Assembly (NCBI RefSeq): GCF_900110915.1
Contig: NZ_FOFG01000014.1
Coordinates: forward strand, 45,454-109,453
DNA length: 64,000 bases
Origin: Faunimonas pinastri
GTDB taxonomy: Bacteria; Pseudomonadota; Alphaproteobacteria; Rhizobiales; Afifellaceae
Direction of reading: 5' to 3'
Under the pieces are notes generated by a model. It was not told the origin of the DNA and did no database searches. It saw nothing but the letters and a program-made list of their open reading frames with translations. The position numbers and the translations under genes were made by a program. Positions 49,088 through 57,382 of the stretch are shown piece after piece. Each line of letters opens with the position of its first letter. Position 1 is the stretch's first letter.

Positions 49088-49904
49088 GAAATCTCAAGAC
49101 CCTGTGCAGACCGTCTGTGTCGTCAGAGACATAGCGATCAGACTCAGGGTCAGCAGCGTTTCCCGAATAGGCGTTGACGATGTCCTGGACGATGCCGTGC
49201 CGAACGATGTCCTGCACGCCAAAGCGCACGGTCTTGATGCTGCCGACATGGCCGAGCCGGAGCACCGCATCCTCCAGACCGGACTTGCTGCGATCCGGAA
49301 GATCGCACTGGGAAGGATCGCCGTTGATGATGAACTTGGAGTTCTCGCCAATACGGGTCAGCAGCAGCTTCATCTGGGTGATGGATGCGTTCTGCATTTC
49401 GTCGGCAATCAGCCAGGCATTCTTGATCGTGGCACCGCGCAGGAAGGCCAGAGGCCACGCCTCGATCGTGCCGGCCTTCAGATGGTACTCCAGAGCTCCG
49501 GAACCGAGAGTTTCCTCCAGGGCGTCGCGCACGGGCCGGAAATAGGGCTCGTATTTCTCGTCCAGTTCGCCGGGCAGAAAGCCAAGAGACTCGCCGGCCT
49601 CGACTGCCGGGCGAGTGACGATGATGCGCTCGATCTTGCGGGCCTTCAGAGCTTCCGCGGCACGCGAGGCGGCCCACCAGGTCTTGCCGGTTCCTGCAGG
49701 CCCGATGCCGAAGGTAATGGTGCCGGTCTGGATCGCGGTGTCGTAGGCGACCTGGGAAGCGTTGAGCGGCTTCAGTTCGCGATTGCTCGGGCGAACGTGA
49801 CGAGTGGGGGCCTCATCCTGGACGAGGCGCAACAGCGGCTCGTTGTTGCGCGTCTTACCCTGGCGCCGGTCCTGACGATTTGCGGCGCGATTCTTGGAGG
49901 CCAT
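49080..49904 (-). CDS. phoH: PhoH-like ATPase
   Basis: 274 residues. A basic N-terminus leads to the PhoH core: FGIGPAGTGKTWWAASRAAE (Walker A), RIIVTRPAVEAGESLGFLPG, NAWLIADEMQNASITQMKLL (Walker B) and KFIINGDPSQCDLP. PhoH proteins are RNA-associated ATPases common in phages. The C-terminal tail follows SIKTVRFGVQDIVRH. Placed beside the Hfq-like gene, it supports an RNA-handling set. An operator and inverted repeat lie upstream. Confidence 0.92.
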   Translation of the reverse strand: MASKNRAANRQDRRQGKTRNNEPLLRLVQDEAPTRHVRPSNRELKPLNASQVAYDTAIQTGTITFGIGPAGTGKTWWAASRAAEALKARKIERIIVTRPAVEAGESLGFLPGELDEKYEPYFRPVRDALEETLGSGALEYHLKAGTIEAWPLAFLRGATIKNAWLIADEMQNASITQMKLLLTRIGENSKFIINGDPSQCDLPDRSKSGLEDAVLRLGHVGSIKTVRFGVQDIVRHGIVQDIVNAYSGNAADPESDRYVSDDTDGLHRVLRFHG

Positions 49905-49907
49905 TTG

Positions 49908-49967
49908 GGGTCATACTCCGATCCGAAATATGACCCGTAGCTTAGATGATAAGTCAGTATTGATCTA
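49908..49967 (-). promoter_or_regulatory. phoH promoter with palindrome copy 18 and inverted repeat
   Basis: Minus-strand CTGACT (49952-49957), 18 nt, TCATAT (49928-49933). The -35 box is part of a palindrome copy (49950-49967, 15 of 18). An 8-bp inverted repeat, GGGTCATA...TATGACCC (49908-49936), covers the -10 box and start. A separate hairpin, GATCGACA...TGTCGATC (49993-50019), closes the tail-fibre partner gene. Confidence 0.6.
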
Positions 49968-50017
49968 TCAAAGATGATGCCGATCAGCCTGCGATCGACA
50001 TTTTTGGCGCTTGTCGA

Positions 50018-50680
50018 TCACGGCCATCCCGTCGTCACGTCGATCGTGGCAAGCTTCTCCTGGGTTTCTGCCGCCGCAAGTTCGTCCTTCAGATTGCGGG
50101 CATACTGCCGAAGCAGCGCATACTGATTGCCGACAAAGGCGGCGAGCTGCAGGCCAGATTCCGGAGTCTCCAAAGGGATGCGGATGTTCTCCGTGGAGAT
50201 CCACCCCTGGGCGTAACTGTCAGGCCACGGGAGTCCGCCGCCCGACGCGGCGAGCGCGGTGGTTCCCATGGCGGTCAGATCGGCTCGGCTGCTATCGTCA
50301 AGCGCAACGTGAAGACCGCCAGTAACCTGCACCCCTGCGCGAAGATACTGATCCAGAATTGATATGACCTGCGCTATCTTAGCGTTTCGCGCGTTCGCTA
50401 CCAGGTCAACAACTCGTGGCACGGCTTCCCCACCATCCCATTCGTAGTTGCTCGCGTCAAAAACGATATTCTCCCAGTCCTCTTCGGTTACCTCGAACGC
50501 TTCCGCCGGGATCTTGGGGTTGCGGTGAAGTGAAGTGTCCTGCTTCGGTTCGCCGTTTTCATCCAGAACGGGTTTCCCATCCTCGTCGAGAACCGGCGTG
50601 GTCACCGCGACGAGCGGAAACGAGCTCTCCGGGTAGAACGCCGGATCGCCATCTTCATCGTTGATCGCCCAGATCTTCAT
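50018..50680 (-). CDS. Tail-fibre partner, DUF4376-type
   Basis: 220 residues from ATG 50680 (MKIWAINDEDGDPAFYPESS). The N-terminal region includes a repeat-like DEDGKPVLDENGEPKQ. The C-terminal domain (LRAGVQVTGGLHVALDDSSR, then WISTENIRIPLETPESGLQL) matches DUF4376-type domains, common beside phage tail fibres and probably acting as fibre chaperone or cap. It overlaps the fibre gene. Confidence 0.68.
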   Translation of the reverse strand: MKIWAINDEDGDPAFYPESSFPLVAVTTPVLDEDGKPVLDENGEPKQDTSLHRNPKIPAEAFEVTEEDWENIVFDASNYEWDGGEAVPRVVDLVANARNAKIAQVISILDQYLRAGVQVTGGLHVALDDSSRADLTAMGTTALAASGGGLPWPDSYAQGWISTENIRIPLETPESGLQLAAFVGNQYALLRQYARNLKDELAAAETQEKLATIDVTTGWP

Positions 50681-50682
50681 GA

Positions 50683-53451
50683 TCAATACCCAATGACAAG
50701 ATAATTGACGCCAACTGAACTATTCTGAACGGGCGTATAGGAATTGGAGTTGTAGAAGGTCACCACCATCTTGGACGTGCTATACGAGGTGATGCTGTAC
50801 GACCAGATGTAGCTGTTGTTCATCGCGACGATGGGGATGCACTGCGAGAAGGTGCGCGGGAATGTGAAGGTGACATTGCCGTTGCTGTCCGTCGTTCCGC
50901 CGACATGTACGAAGTAGGCGGTCAGACTTCCAATCGTAAAATAATACTGGTTGGAGCTGTGAGACGCAGACGGCATATCCGCGTCTGCAGCCGCACCCAA
51001 GGTCGACCTCGCTGTGGCGGCCGTCGTGTCATCCAGCAGCGTTTTTATAAATGACGAAATGCCGAGATTGCTTAGCGCTGAGGCGGCGCTGGTCAGCTCG
51101 CTGAGGTTGTTCGACCCCTTCATGAACCCGGATGTGCTCGGGATGTCGCTTGTGGCAGCCGCACCGATCGCGCTGCGAGCCGCCGCCTGGCTGGCTGCCC
51201 CGAACAACGCTTTACCGATGCTGGACGCGCCCAGGTTCGTGAGAGCTGTCGCAACATCGGTGAGATCAGCGAGGTTCTGATCCTTTGCGAGCTTCTGCCC
51301 GACAGTGGTGATCAGCGCGGCGAGTGCGGAATCTTCATCCTGCACCTTCGCTGCGAGCTCGTTAATCGTGTCCAACGTCTCGGGCGCGATGCCACCCATG
51401 ATGCCGGCTACGGCCGAAGCGAGCGCCAGCGCGACAAACTCGGTTGTGGCGAACTGACGGGAGCTGGTGCCAGGTACGGGCGTGTCGCCTTTAGCTACGC
51501 CACTGAAATCCGGATCCTGAAGCGGTGCCTTTGCGGCGAGTACGTCGGGCAGATCCCCGATATCCTCGGCCACCAGGATGATGTCGCCGGTTCTTCCCGC
51601 CACTTTCGTGACAGGAGCCACCGGAAGCTGCGCCGCCGGAACCTTTCCATCGGCATCCAGACCTGCATAGCCGTTGGCGACGTTCTTCACGGCAGCCAGC
51701 TCTCGAGGGCGAATATAGCCGGTGCCCGTGCCGCCGATGATAGCCGAAGTTCCGGAAAAGGCGTTGCTGTTCAGCTTCCCGGCGAGTGCCTGGTCCACAT
51801 CATCGCGCGGATAATAGAACTCGTCGTAATCACCCTGCTCAGGTACGACATGCCCGGCGCGATTTGCGAAGGTGAGCACGCCGCCGTCGGCGATCGTCTC
51901 AGCCTCCTTGGCGGCCGCCTCTGCGCGATCGGCAAATCCCGACGCGTTCTGCTCGGACTGTGCGGCGGCTTCGGCCGAAGCGTTAGCGGCATCCTGCGAA
52001 TTCTTGGCCGCGGCTGCATATCCAGCCCCGCTCTCCTCACTGGCTTTAGCTTCCGCCGCGGAAGTCGCAGCGGCAGACGCAGAGCCGGAGGCCGCAGTCG
52101 CACTAGCGGCCGCAGCTTTCTCGCTGTCATGGGCAGCGCCAGCCGATCCTGCTGCAGCCTGGGCGCTGTCGTTGGCGGCTGTGGCAGACCCCGATGCCGC
52201 GTCGGCGCTGTCATGCGCTGCCGCAGCGGATCCCGATGCGGCTTCCTCGCTGCCATGCGCCGCGTCAGCGGAGTCGGAGGCCGCTCCCGCACTTACACCG
52301 GCGGCATCGGCCGAAGCCCTAGCAGCATCCCGCGCGTTCTCGGCAGCCGCATCGTGGGCCGCGCTATTTTCCTCACTGGTCTGAGCGGCTGCGGCGGAAG
52401 CGGCCGAAGCGTTCTCACTGCCCTTTGCCGCTGCGGCCGAAGACGCGGCTCCCTTCTCGCTGCTGGCTGCAGCCGAAGCGGAGGCGGCTGAAGCGTCTTC
52501 GCTCCCCTTGGAATTAGCCGCAGAGTTCGCGGAAGCATCCGCACTGCCCTGCGCTGCCGTTGCCGAAGTGGAAGCAGCAGTTTCGCTGTTCTTGGCCGCG
52601 ACCGCAGACTTCGCGGCTGCGTCTTCGCTGCCATGGGCGGCCGACGCGGACGCGGCCGAGGCGTTCTCGCTATCCTTGGCCGCACCCGCCGACGACGCCG
52701 AAGCCTCCGCGCTGCCGCGAGCGGAATCTGCAGATGCTGCTGCAGCCTCTTCGCTGTCGTGCGCCGCCTTCGCCGACGCAGCCACGGCCTCTTCACTGCC
52801 GTGCGCAGCATCTGCAGATTCCGCTGAGGCATCCGCGCTCTTCTGCGCGTCGGTAGCCGATGTCGCTGCGGCAGCGGCACGTTCATCCGCCGCTGCGGCG
52901 GAGTCGGCAGCAGCTTCTTTGCTGCCACGAGCCGCGTCGGCTGACGCTGCCGAAGCAACCTTGTTGTCATTCGCCGCGGACGCGGATTTCGCGGCTGCGT
53001 CGCTTGAACTCGCCGCGGCTGTTTCGGACGCCGCGGCGTGCTGTTCGGAAAGAAGCGCGGCAGAAGCGGCTTTGGTCGAACTATCCGCCAGACCCTGCAA
53101 TTCAGGCGTGATGTCGCCCGTGTCGCCCTTGTCCCCCTTAGACGCCATCAGCGTCCATTTGGAAGCGTCAAAGGCAGTACCGGACTTGTGCGCAGTCGCG
53201 CACACATAAAGCGACCCGCCGAACGTAACCAGGCTTGCGGGCGGGCCGATCACGTAGCTCGTGCTCGCCGCCCACGCCTTCGCTGCAGACCAGGGAACCG
53301 GGCCGGTGTTACCGGTGTCACCCTTCTCACCGCGAGGCCCGCCGTCTTCCATGATGATCTGGAAGCCCGGTTCCTCACTCTGCAGGATCGTGTCGCCGTT
53401 GCCCGAGAGCTCGACGTCGTAAAAGGACTCAAGAACAGCAACGCCGCTCAT
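50683..53451 (-). CDS. Tail fibre with 14-residue Ala/Ser repeats
   Basis: 922 residues. N-terminal collagen-like segments (GPRGEKGDTGNTGPVP and KGDKGDTGDITP) attach to an SH3/chitin-binding-like piece. A region of about 26 tandem 14-residue repeats follows (pattern SAxAAxxSExAAxx, residues 156-519), a long coiled-coil-type shaft. Then come a peptidase- or fibre-like connector (GKVPAAQLPVAPVTKVAGRT and related) and repeats of the type AxxxIxxxxTSDI; the end (FTFPRTFSQCIPIVAMNNSY) is the receptor tip. It likely decides host binding. Confidence 0.88.
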   Translation of the reverse strand: MSGVAVLESFYDVELSGNGDTILQSEEPGFQIIMEDGGPRGEKGDTGNTGPVPWSAAKAWAASTSYVIGPPASLVTFGGSLYVCATAHKSGTAFDASKWTLMASKGDKGDTGDITPELQGLADSSTKAASAALLSEQHAAASETAAASSSDAAAKSASAANDNKVASAASADAARGSKEAAADSAAAADERAAAAATSATDAQKSADASAESADAAHGSEEAVAASAKAAHDSEEAAAASADSARGSAEASASSAGAAKDSENASAASASAAHGSEDAAAKSAVAAKNSETAASTSATAAQGSADASANSAANSKGSEDASAASASAAASSEKGAASSAAAAKGSENASAASAAAAQTSEENSAAHDAAAENARDAARASADAAGVSAGAASDSADAAHGSEEAASGSAAAAHDSADAASGSATAANDSAQAAAGSAGAAHDSEKAAAASATAASGSASAAATSAAEAKASEESGAGYAAAAKNSQDAANASAEAAAQSEQNASGFADRAEAAAKEAETIADGGVLTFANRAGHVVPEQGDYDEFYYPRDDVDQALAGKLNSNAFSGTSAIIGGTGTGYIRPRELAAVKNVANGYAGLDADGKVPAAQLPVAPVTKVAGRTGDIILVAEDIGDLPDVLAAKAPLQDPDFSGVAKGDTPVPGTSSRQFATTEFVALALASAVAGIMGGIAPETLDTINELAAKVQDEDSALAALITTVGQKLAKDQNLADLTDVATALTNLGASSIGKALFGAASQAAARSAIGAAATSDIPSTSGFMKGSNNLSELTSAASALSNLGISSFIKTLLDDTTAATARSTLGAAADADMPSASHSSNQYYFTIGSLTAYFVHVGGTTDSNGNVTFTFPRTFSQCIPIVAMNNSYIWSYSITSYSTSKMVVTFYNSNSYTPVQNSSVGVNYLVIGY
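51895..52986 (-). repeat. Tandem 42-bp coding repeats in the tail-fibre shaft
   Basis: Twenty-six units of 14 residues (42 bases) in perfect register, with Ser-Ala at positions 1-2, Ala at 4-5, Ser at 8, and Ala at 11-12. They vary at the DNA level, so this is an old repeat. Two 7-residue turns per unit fit a heptad-like coiled coil. Length variation here would change fibre length. Confidence 0.85.
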
Positions 53452-53780
53452 CGCGTAACTCCCTGGGCAACATCAACGATGACTTCGGCGACGGCACTCG
53501 TGGATCCGTTCACGGTGCGCAGGAGGTCACCCACGTACTTTCCGGCCGTCAGCTTCCCCTTGCCGATCGCGAGCACGAACTGGTTCGTGCCCTTGGCGAT
53601 GGTGATGCCCCCGTTTGAGCTTGTCAGATCGAGTGCCACCTCTTTATCGGAGGCGTTCTTGCGAAGCTGCATCTCCATGGTGGAACCATCGAGCAGCGTC
53701 GCATCGCCGTCAGCATTCGTGAGCCGGAAGCTCCGGCTCCAATCAGCATTCGTGCGGGTCTTGATCTTTAGTCGAAACAC
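53448..53780 (-). CDS. Small virion-associated protein ahead of the tail fibre
   Basis: 110 residues from a GTG at 53780, with GAGG eight bases upstream. SFRLTNADGDATLLDGSTME, MQLRKNASDKEVALDLTSSN and a C-terminal DVAQGVTR suggest a beta-sandwich of the kind found at baseplate-fibre junctions. It overlaps the fibre gene by 4 bases. A promoter and perfect palindrome lie upstream. Confidence 0.65.
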   Translation of the reverse strand: MFRLKIKTRTNADWSRSFRLTNADGDATLLDGSTMEMQLRKNASDKEVALDLTSSNGGITIAKGTNQFVLAIGKGKLTAGKYVGDLLRTVNGSTSAVAEVIVDVAQGVTR

Positions 53781-53803
53781 CGATCGGCCTCGCTGAGTGT
53801 CGT

Positions 53804-53849
53804 TAAGTCAATATTGACTTATGATAACACTCGGCAGGAGCGATGAAAA
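53804..53849 (-). promoter_or_regulatory. Promoter plus perfect palindrome copy 19
   Basis: The palindrome (53804-53821) is TAAGTCAATATTGACTTA, the exact consensus. Minus-strand TTTTCA (53844-53849), 17 nt, TATCAT (53821-53826) places the start inside it. An inverted repeat GAGTGT...ACACTC brackets the site. It would control the fibre operon. Confidence 0.68.
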
Positions 53850-53854
53850 CCGGA

Positions 53855-54982
53855 TTAGGCGTAGCCCATCTGCTTACGCAGCATGTCCAGCACCTGAATT
53901 CCCCGGTACATATCCTCGAAGAACATGGTCTCGCCGGTCTCCGGAACGTGGATCGTCATCGGCGTCAGGAACGGCTGGTTGGCGCGGAAAGCTTCGCGCT
54001 TGGCATAGCCATCAATCGTCTTGTAGGCGCCGAGCTGGATGCCATGAACGATGCGGCTGCGACCCATCCACTGCTTCTCGATCGAGGTGTGTCCGGCGAC
54101 GTGGATGTGCCCGCCCCAGACGACATCCTCGCCCTGCCAGTTCTCCAGGATCCACACGGTGATCGCGTGAACGGAGTTGAAGCGGGAGTTGCCGCGATAC
54201 TTGTGCCGAGCGATGTGAGTGAAGGATTCCCCGTTCGGAGAGTTCATGCGCACGCGGACCTGGTCCGTGTCGTAGATCGGGCCGAGACCGTAATCGTCGA
54301 ACATCTTCTTGAGGACGTCGACGCCGCCGGCGCTCGTGGTCCAATCCATGTGATTGCCGGAGATCGCGGCGATCATCTTCGGAGCCAGGACGGAGATGTA
54401 GTGCTCAGCCAGGCGCCAGGCGTCGGAGTGGCTCATGATGTCCTTGCGACGCTCGCGCTCCAGGAAGCCGACGATGAAGTTGTCGAGCCAATCGCCGATA
54501 CCGACAGCGAAGAGATGCGGGTGCTGGTTGATCACATAGGCGTCGTCAAAGGCGCGACGCACCAGCGTGCCGATGTTGTTGAGGTGATGATCCGGAAGCC
54601 CCACGACGCCATACGGCCCGGGGAACTGCACGTTCAGGTCGATGCAGGACTTCTGGTGATGGTGGGTGGCGAAGCGTTCGTTGCCGTCGATTACGCGCTT
54701 CAGGAGATCCTCAACCGGTTCCTCGTAAGGCTCCGGGAGTGTCTCGATCGTGCGGAACTTCTCGCCGATCGGCGCGACCGTGGCGGCCTTTGCCTTGCGG
54801 GAGATGAGAGCAGGAACCGCTTCGCCGCTTTCATGCAGCCGGCGGACCATGACAGCATGGTTCCGGACCGTGCGCGGGGAGATGTCGAGAGCCGCGGCAA
54901 CATCGCCGATGGTGGGATAGCGCGTCACGTCATTGTAGATCCGGGCGAAGTTCTCCCAGCGGGTCTCTTCCATAACTGTCAT
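53855..54982 (-). CDS. HTH-metallophosphoesterase fusion
   Basis: 375 residues. An N-terminal helix-turn-helix (IGDVAAALDISPRTVRNHAV) precedes a calcineurin-like domain: VVGLPDHHLNN, VGIGDWLDNFI, AISGNHMDWTT and WGGHIHVAGHTS. It would be a nuclease or phosphatase that recognises DNA by the HTH. It sits between the lysis and fibre genes with its own palindrome-controlled promoter. Not part of the SbcD-like pair, since no ATPase accompanies it. Confidence 0.78.
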   Translation of the reverse strand: MTVMEETRWENFARIYNDVTRYPTIGDVAAALDISPRTVRNHAVMVRRLHESGEAVPALISRKAKAATVAPIGEKFRTIETLPEPYEEPVEDLLKRVIDGNERFATHHHQKSCIDLNVQFPGPYGVVGLPDHHLNNIGTLVRRAFDDAYVINQHPHLFAVGIGDWLDNFIVGFLERERRKDIMSHSDAWRLAEHYISVLAPKMIAAISGNHMDWTTSAGGVDVLKKMFDDYGLGPIYDTDQVRVRMNSPNGESFTHIARHKYRGNSRFNSVHAITVWILENWQGEDVVWGGHIHVAGHTSIEKQWMGRSRIVHGIQLGAYKTIDGYAKREAFRANQPFLTPMTIHVPETGETMFFEDMYRGIQVLDMLRKQMGYA

Positions 54983-54998
54983 GTGTTTCTCTTCAGGG

Positions 54999-55041
54999 TA
55001 AGTCAGTGTTGACTTATAAGACTTGGCGAGCAGATGCCCAA
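54999..55041 (-). promoter_or_regulatory. Promoter plus palindrome copy 20
   Basis: Minus-strand TTGGGC (55036-55041), 17 nt, TATAAG (55013-55018). The palindrome copy (54999-55016, 16 of 18) overlaps the -10 box and start. The nearby stretch at about 55055-55080 is very AT-rich. Confidence 0.66.
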
Positions 55042-55080
55042 AGCCGCGTCTTCTAAGTATATTATATACGTACTACGTAT

Positions 55081-55401
55081 TTACTTCTTTGCAGGCAGAG
55101 GCTCCGGGTCTGCAGTCTGCTTCTCGTAGTAGGTGACGAGACCGTTCATCTTGGTCATCCACCGGCCCACGGCGATCTTGTTCTCGACGGACTTCCGGGC
55201 GTCGTCCGGCGTCACGCAGACCATCTTGCCGCTTTCGCAGCCCTGCCACTTCTCGTCGTAGAGCTTCACCGGGCCGGGGCGCGCCGGATGGACGATCTTC
55301 AGGCGCTCAGTCCTGACCGTCACCGTTGTTTCCGGCGCTGGCATCTTCGAGCATCCGGTTAAGCCGAGCAGAAAGAGCGTTGAGGCGATCAGCCGTTTCA
55401 T
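55081..55401 (-). CDS. Rz1: Outer-membrane spanin-like lipoprotein (Rz1-like)
   Basis: 106 residues. MKRLIASTLFLLGLTGCSKM has a lipobox LTGC with cleavage before Cys17. The mature part is short and lacks strong domains. It starts inside the 3' end of the Rz-like gene in another frame, the classic Rz/Rz1 nesting. Together they fuse inner and outer membranes at lysis. Somewhat longer than most Rz1. Confidence 0.72.
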   Translation of the reverse strand: MKRLIASTLFLLGLTGCSKMPAPETTVTVRTERLKIVHPARPGPVKLYDEKWQGCESGKMVCVTPDDARKSVENKIAVGRWMTKMNGLVTYYEKQTADPEPLPAKK

Positions 55402-55720
55402 GGGTGTCCGTTCCCGTGTCGATGGTCTGGGTGTCGACGACGACGGACTGCCATTCGGCTTCAGCCGCCTCGTTGTGCTTGGAGAGGTCTTCCAGGTTCT
55501 TCACCTGGGCGTCGTTGTCGGCCTTGAGATCGGTGAGCGACTTCTCAGCGATCGCGCGCTGGTCCTTCTCCGTCGCCAGAGCGCTCTGGGACGTCACCAG
55601 GGCGTTCTGCAGGTGCGAGACGTACAGATAGACTCCGACGATGCTCCCGACCGCCAGCAGCGCTGCAAACGCGATTGCGCACGCTTTCAGGGGGAGTTTC
55701 GCAAGGATCGCGCTCAGCAT
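55307..55720 (-). CDS. Rz: Inner-membrane spanin-like protein (Rz-like)
   Basis: 137 residues. An N-terminal membrane helix (ACAIAFAALLAVGSIVGVYL) leads into a long coiled coil (LVTSQSALATEKDQRAIAEK and onward). That is the i-spanin layout. It overlaps the holin-like gene upstream by 7 bases and the Rz1-like gene downstream. Confidence 0.78.
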   Translation of the reverse strand: MLSAILAKLPLKACAIAFAALLAVGSIVGVYLYVSHLQNALVTSQSALATEKDQRAIAEKSLTDLKADNDAQVKNLEDLSKHNEAAEAEWQSVVVDTQTIDTGTDTHETADRLNALSARLNRMLEDASAGNNGDGQD

Positions 55721-55986
55721 GGGCCAGGTCCGTTCGGAGGAGAGGGAGGCAGGCTGGCGCGCTTGTTATTGTCGTCCCAAACCGCGCCGAAGATGTAGGC
55801 GAAGAGCAGTGCGATGCCGGCGCCCAGCAGCGTCATGAACGCCTGCGCCTGGAGCGGGCCGGCACCGAGGATCAGAAGATACTCGGCGTTGCCGGCGATC
55901 CAGGCGAGCGCCAGGTACAGGAGCCGGCGACGCCTGGGCCAGTTGTCGAGGTAGAGCGTCTCGACCAGCTCCTGCGGGGATCTCAC
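55714..55986 (-). CDS. Holin candidate (two membrane helices)
   Basis: 90 residues from a GTG at 55986 overlapping the endolysin stop. Two hydrophobic helices, RRRLLYLALAWIAGNAEYLL and FMTLLGAGIALLFAYIFGAV, with an Arg-rich N-terminal and a polar C-terminal end. Right after the endolysin and before Rz, it fits a holin; a second candidate lies upstream. Confidence 0.7.
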   Translation of the reverse strand: MRSPQELVETLYLDNWPRRRRLLYLALAWIAGNAEYLLILGAGPLQAQAFMTLLGAGIALLFAYIFGAVWDDNNKRASLPPSPPNGPGPC

Positions 55987-56531
55987 TGCAGGAAGCTCTT
56001 GGCGCGGTTGGTCCAGCCCTTCAGGAACTTCGACTGGGATGCGTCGTGCGCCACGATGCTCTGATAGAATTCGATACGCTCCGCGACGATCTGGTTGACG
56101 ACGGTCTTCGCGCCCAGACGGGCAACCGCATTCGCCGCGGCCGCTTCAGTCTTCGGCCCGGAATAGCCATCGACCTTGAGCCCGGCCTTGGCGCAGGCGT
56201 TCAGCGCTTCCTGCAGGCACTTGATCGAGCGGCCGCCGCCGGCATTCACCGAGATGTCGAAGAGCTGCGGCTGAAGCACGTCGGGAAAACCGTCGATGCC
56301 CGGAGCCTGAAAGAAATCGCGCTTGTAGAGGCGGTGGGCGATCTCCGGCGTGACCAGCATGATGTCGTGCTTGTCGATGTCGCCGTCGTGATCGAGGTCC
56401 ATCTCCGGCTTGCCCTTGGCATAGCGCAGCGACACACCAAGGTTGGTGGCGCCGCCGGCGTCACCACGGACCTCGTTGTAGCCCCCTTCCCGCTTGATGA
56501 TGTCGTCGATCATCTGGTCAACGGTCTGCAT
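55983..56531 (-). CDS. Endolysin, glycosyl hydrolase 108 muramidase
   Basis: 182 residues. IIKREGGYNEVRGDAGGATN, then LGVS, has the catalytic Glu of the GH108 family; the C-terminal half (FDISVNAGGGRSIKCLQEAL and GYSGPKTEAAAANAVARLGA) is the PG_binding_3 domain. It hydrolyses peptidoglycan for host lysis. Signal peptide absent, so it needs a holin. Confidence 0.92.
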   Translation of the reverse strand: MQTVDQMIDDIIKREGGYNEVRGDAGGATNLGVSLRYAKGKPEMDLDHDGDIDKHDIMLVTPEIAHRLYKRDFFQAPGIDGFPDVLQPQLFDISVNAGGGRSIKCLQEALNACAKAGLKVDGYSGPKTEAAAANAVARLGAKTVVNQIVAERIEFYQSIVAHDASQSKFLKGWTNRAKSFLQ

Positions 56532-56533
56532 GG

Positions 56534-56551
56534 TAAATCAATCCTGACTGA
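56534..56551. promoter_or_regulatory. 18-bp palindrome copy 21 before the endolysin
   Basis: TAAATCAATCCTGACTGA, 14 of 18, fills the 20-base gap between the upstream gene and the endolysin start. No room for a promoter, so any role would be as a transcription roadblock. Confidence 0.55.
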
Positions 56552-56866
56552 TCAATGAGTGTACGGAAATGCCTTGAAGACCTTGTCGAGGATCCCGAGA
56601 CCCCAGGTGAGCAAACCGCCGACCGCGATGATCACGAACCAGCCGCCGCGCGCCTTGTTGACGAGGGTGTTGACGGCACCGATGCCACTGCCAATCGACT
56701 GAATCTCCTCGCGGAGCCCCTCGATCTCCTTCATGGACTCCTTACGGTGCTGGCTCATCTCCTGCTTGGTCTCGCGCCGGTGTTCGGCAAAATCGTCGGA
56801 CAGGCGAGACAGGCGCTCGATTACGACGGCAAGCGTCGGATCTTTGGTCTCGAGAGAACTCGGCAT
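56552..56866 (-). CDS. Coiled-coil membrane protein, second holin candidate
   Basis: 104 residues from ATG 56866 (MPSSLETKDPTLAVVIERLS). A charged coiled coil (ETKQEMSQHRKESMKEIEGL) is followed by one C-terminal membrane helix (WFVIIAVGGLLTWGLGILDK). This matches phage holin or holin-accessory proteins of the coiled-coil type next to lysozyme genes. Preceded by the strongest promoter in the window. Confidence 0.68.
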   Translation of the reverse strand: MPSSLETKDPTLAVVIERLSRLSDDFAEHRRETKQEMSQHRKESMKEIEGLREEIQSIGSGIGAVNTLVNKARGGWFVIIAVGGLLTWGLGILDKVFKAFPYTH

Positions 56867-56916
56867 CACTCACTCCAGGTCAGAGAAGGACGCCGCGGTC
56901 ACTCGGGCATCAGAGA

Positions 56917-56962
56917 TAAATAAATACTGATTTATTATAGAGCCCGTGGAACCACACGGCAA
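56917..56962 (-). promoter_or_regulatory. Strong lysis promoter plus palindrome copy 22
   Basis: Minus-strand TTGCCG (56957-56962), 17 nt, TATAAT (56934-56939), close to the bacterial sigma-70 consensus. The palindrome copy (56917-56934, 14 of 18) covers the start. It would drive the lysis cassette and should be tightly repressed in a lysogen. Confidence 0.74.
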
Positions 56963-56968
56963 TATAGT

Positions 56969-57382
56969 TCACGCGCCGAGCCCGGCGGAAATTGCCGCCC
57001 AGTCCACCTGTACCGCCTCGTCGACCTCTGCTCTCTTCTTGGCAGCATCGATGGCGACCTTGAGCGTGTAGCGCAGATTCTCCAGCTTGGAGTTTACCAG
57101 AGTCCACTGATCGGCCGTATTCTTGGTCACCTGAGCCGTAGCGGCGATCGTCTGTCTCTTGGCTTCAGCCTCTGCCCTAATTAGCGGGTAGCTGTCGGCG
57201 TGAGCTTCGACGTTTGGATCGGCGAGCGCGGTCGTCGCTTCCTGCAACTTGGTGAGATACGTCAGTTCCTGGCCCGGAATCACGGTCAGATAAACCGAAC
57301 GAATCTTGCCGATCTGAGTGTTCACCTCAGTGACCTTCTCGGCCTTATAGGCCGCCAGATCGAACGTCATGGCGAGCTTCAT
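56969..57382 (-). CDS. Helical tail-associated protein (137 aa)
   Basis: Begins MKLAMTFDLAAYKAEKVTEV. Mostly helical (NTQIGKIRSVYLTVIPGQEL, EAEAKRQTIAATAQVTKNTA) with a C-terminal helix. Small helical proteins of this type often follow tail fibre genes as chaperones. Overlaps the 57379 gene. No family can be named. Confidence 0.6.
   Translation of the reverse strand: MKLAMTFDLAAYKAEKVTEVNTQIGKIRSVYLTVIPGQELTYLTKLQEATTALADPNVEAHADSYPLIRAEAEAKRQTIAATAQVTKNTADQWTLVNSKLENLRYTLKVAIDAAKKRAEVDEAVQVDWAAISAGLGA

Noticed and set aside
51895..52986. CRISPR-like or satellite repeat
   Set aside because: The 42-bp units are coding, diverged and without spacers; they are a protein repeat of the tail fibre.
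53804..53821. The palindrome as a LexA, DnaA or attachment site
   Set aside because: It does not match alphaproteobacterial LexA (GTTC-N7-GTTC) or DnaA boxes, and its many copies rule out an attachment site.
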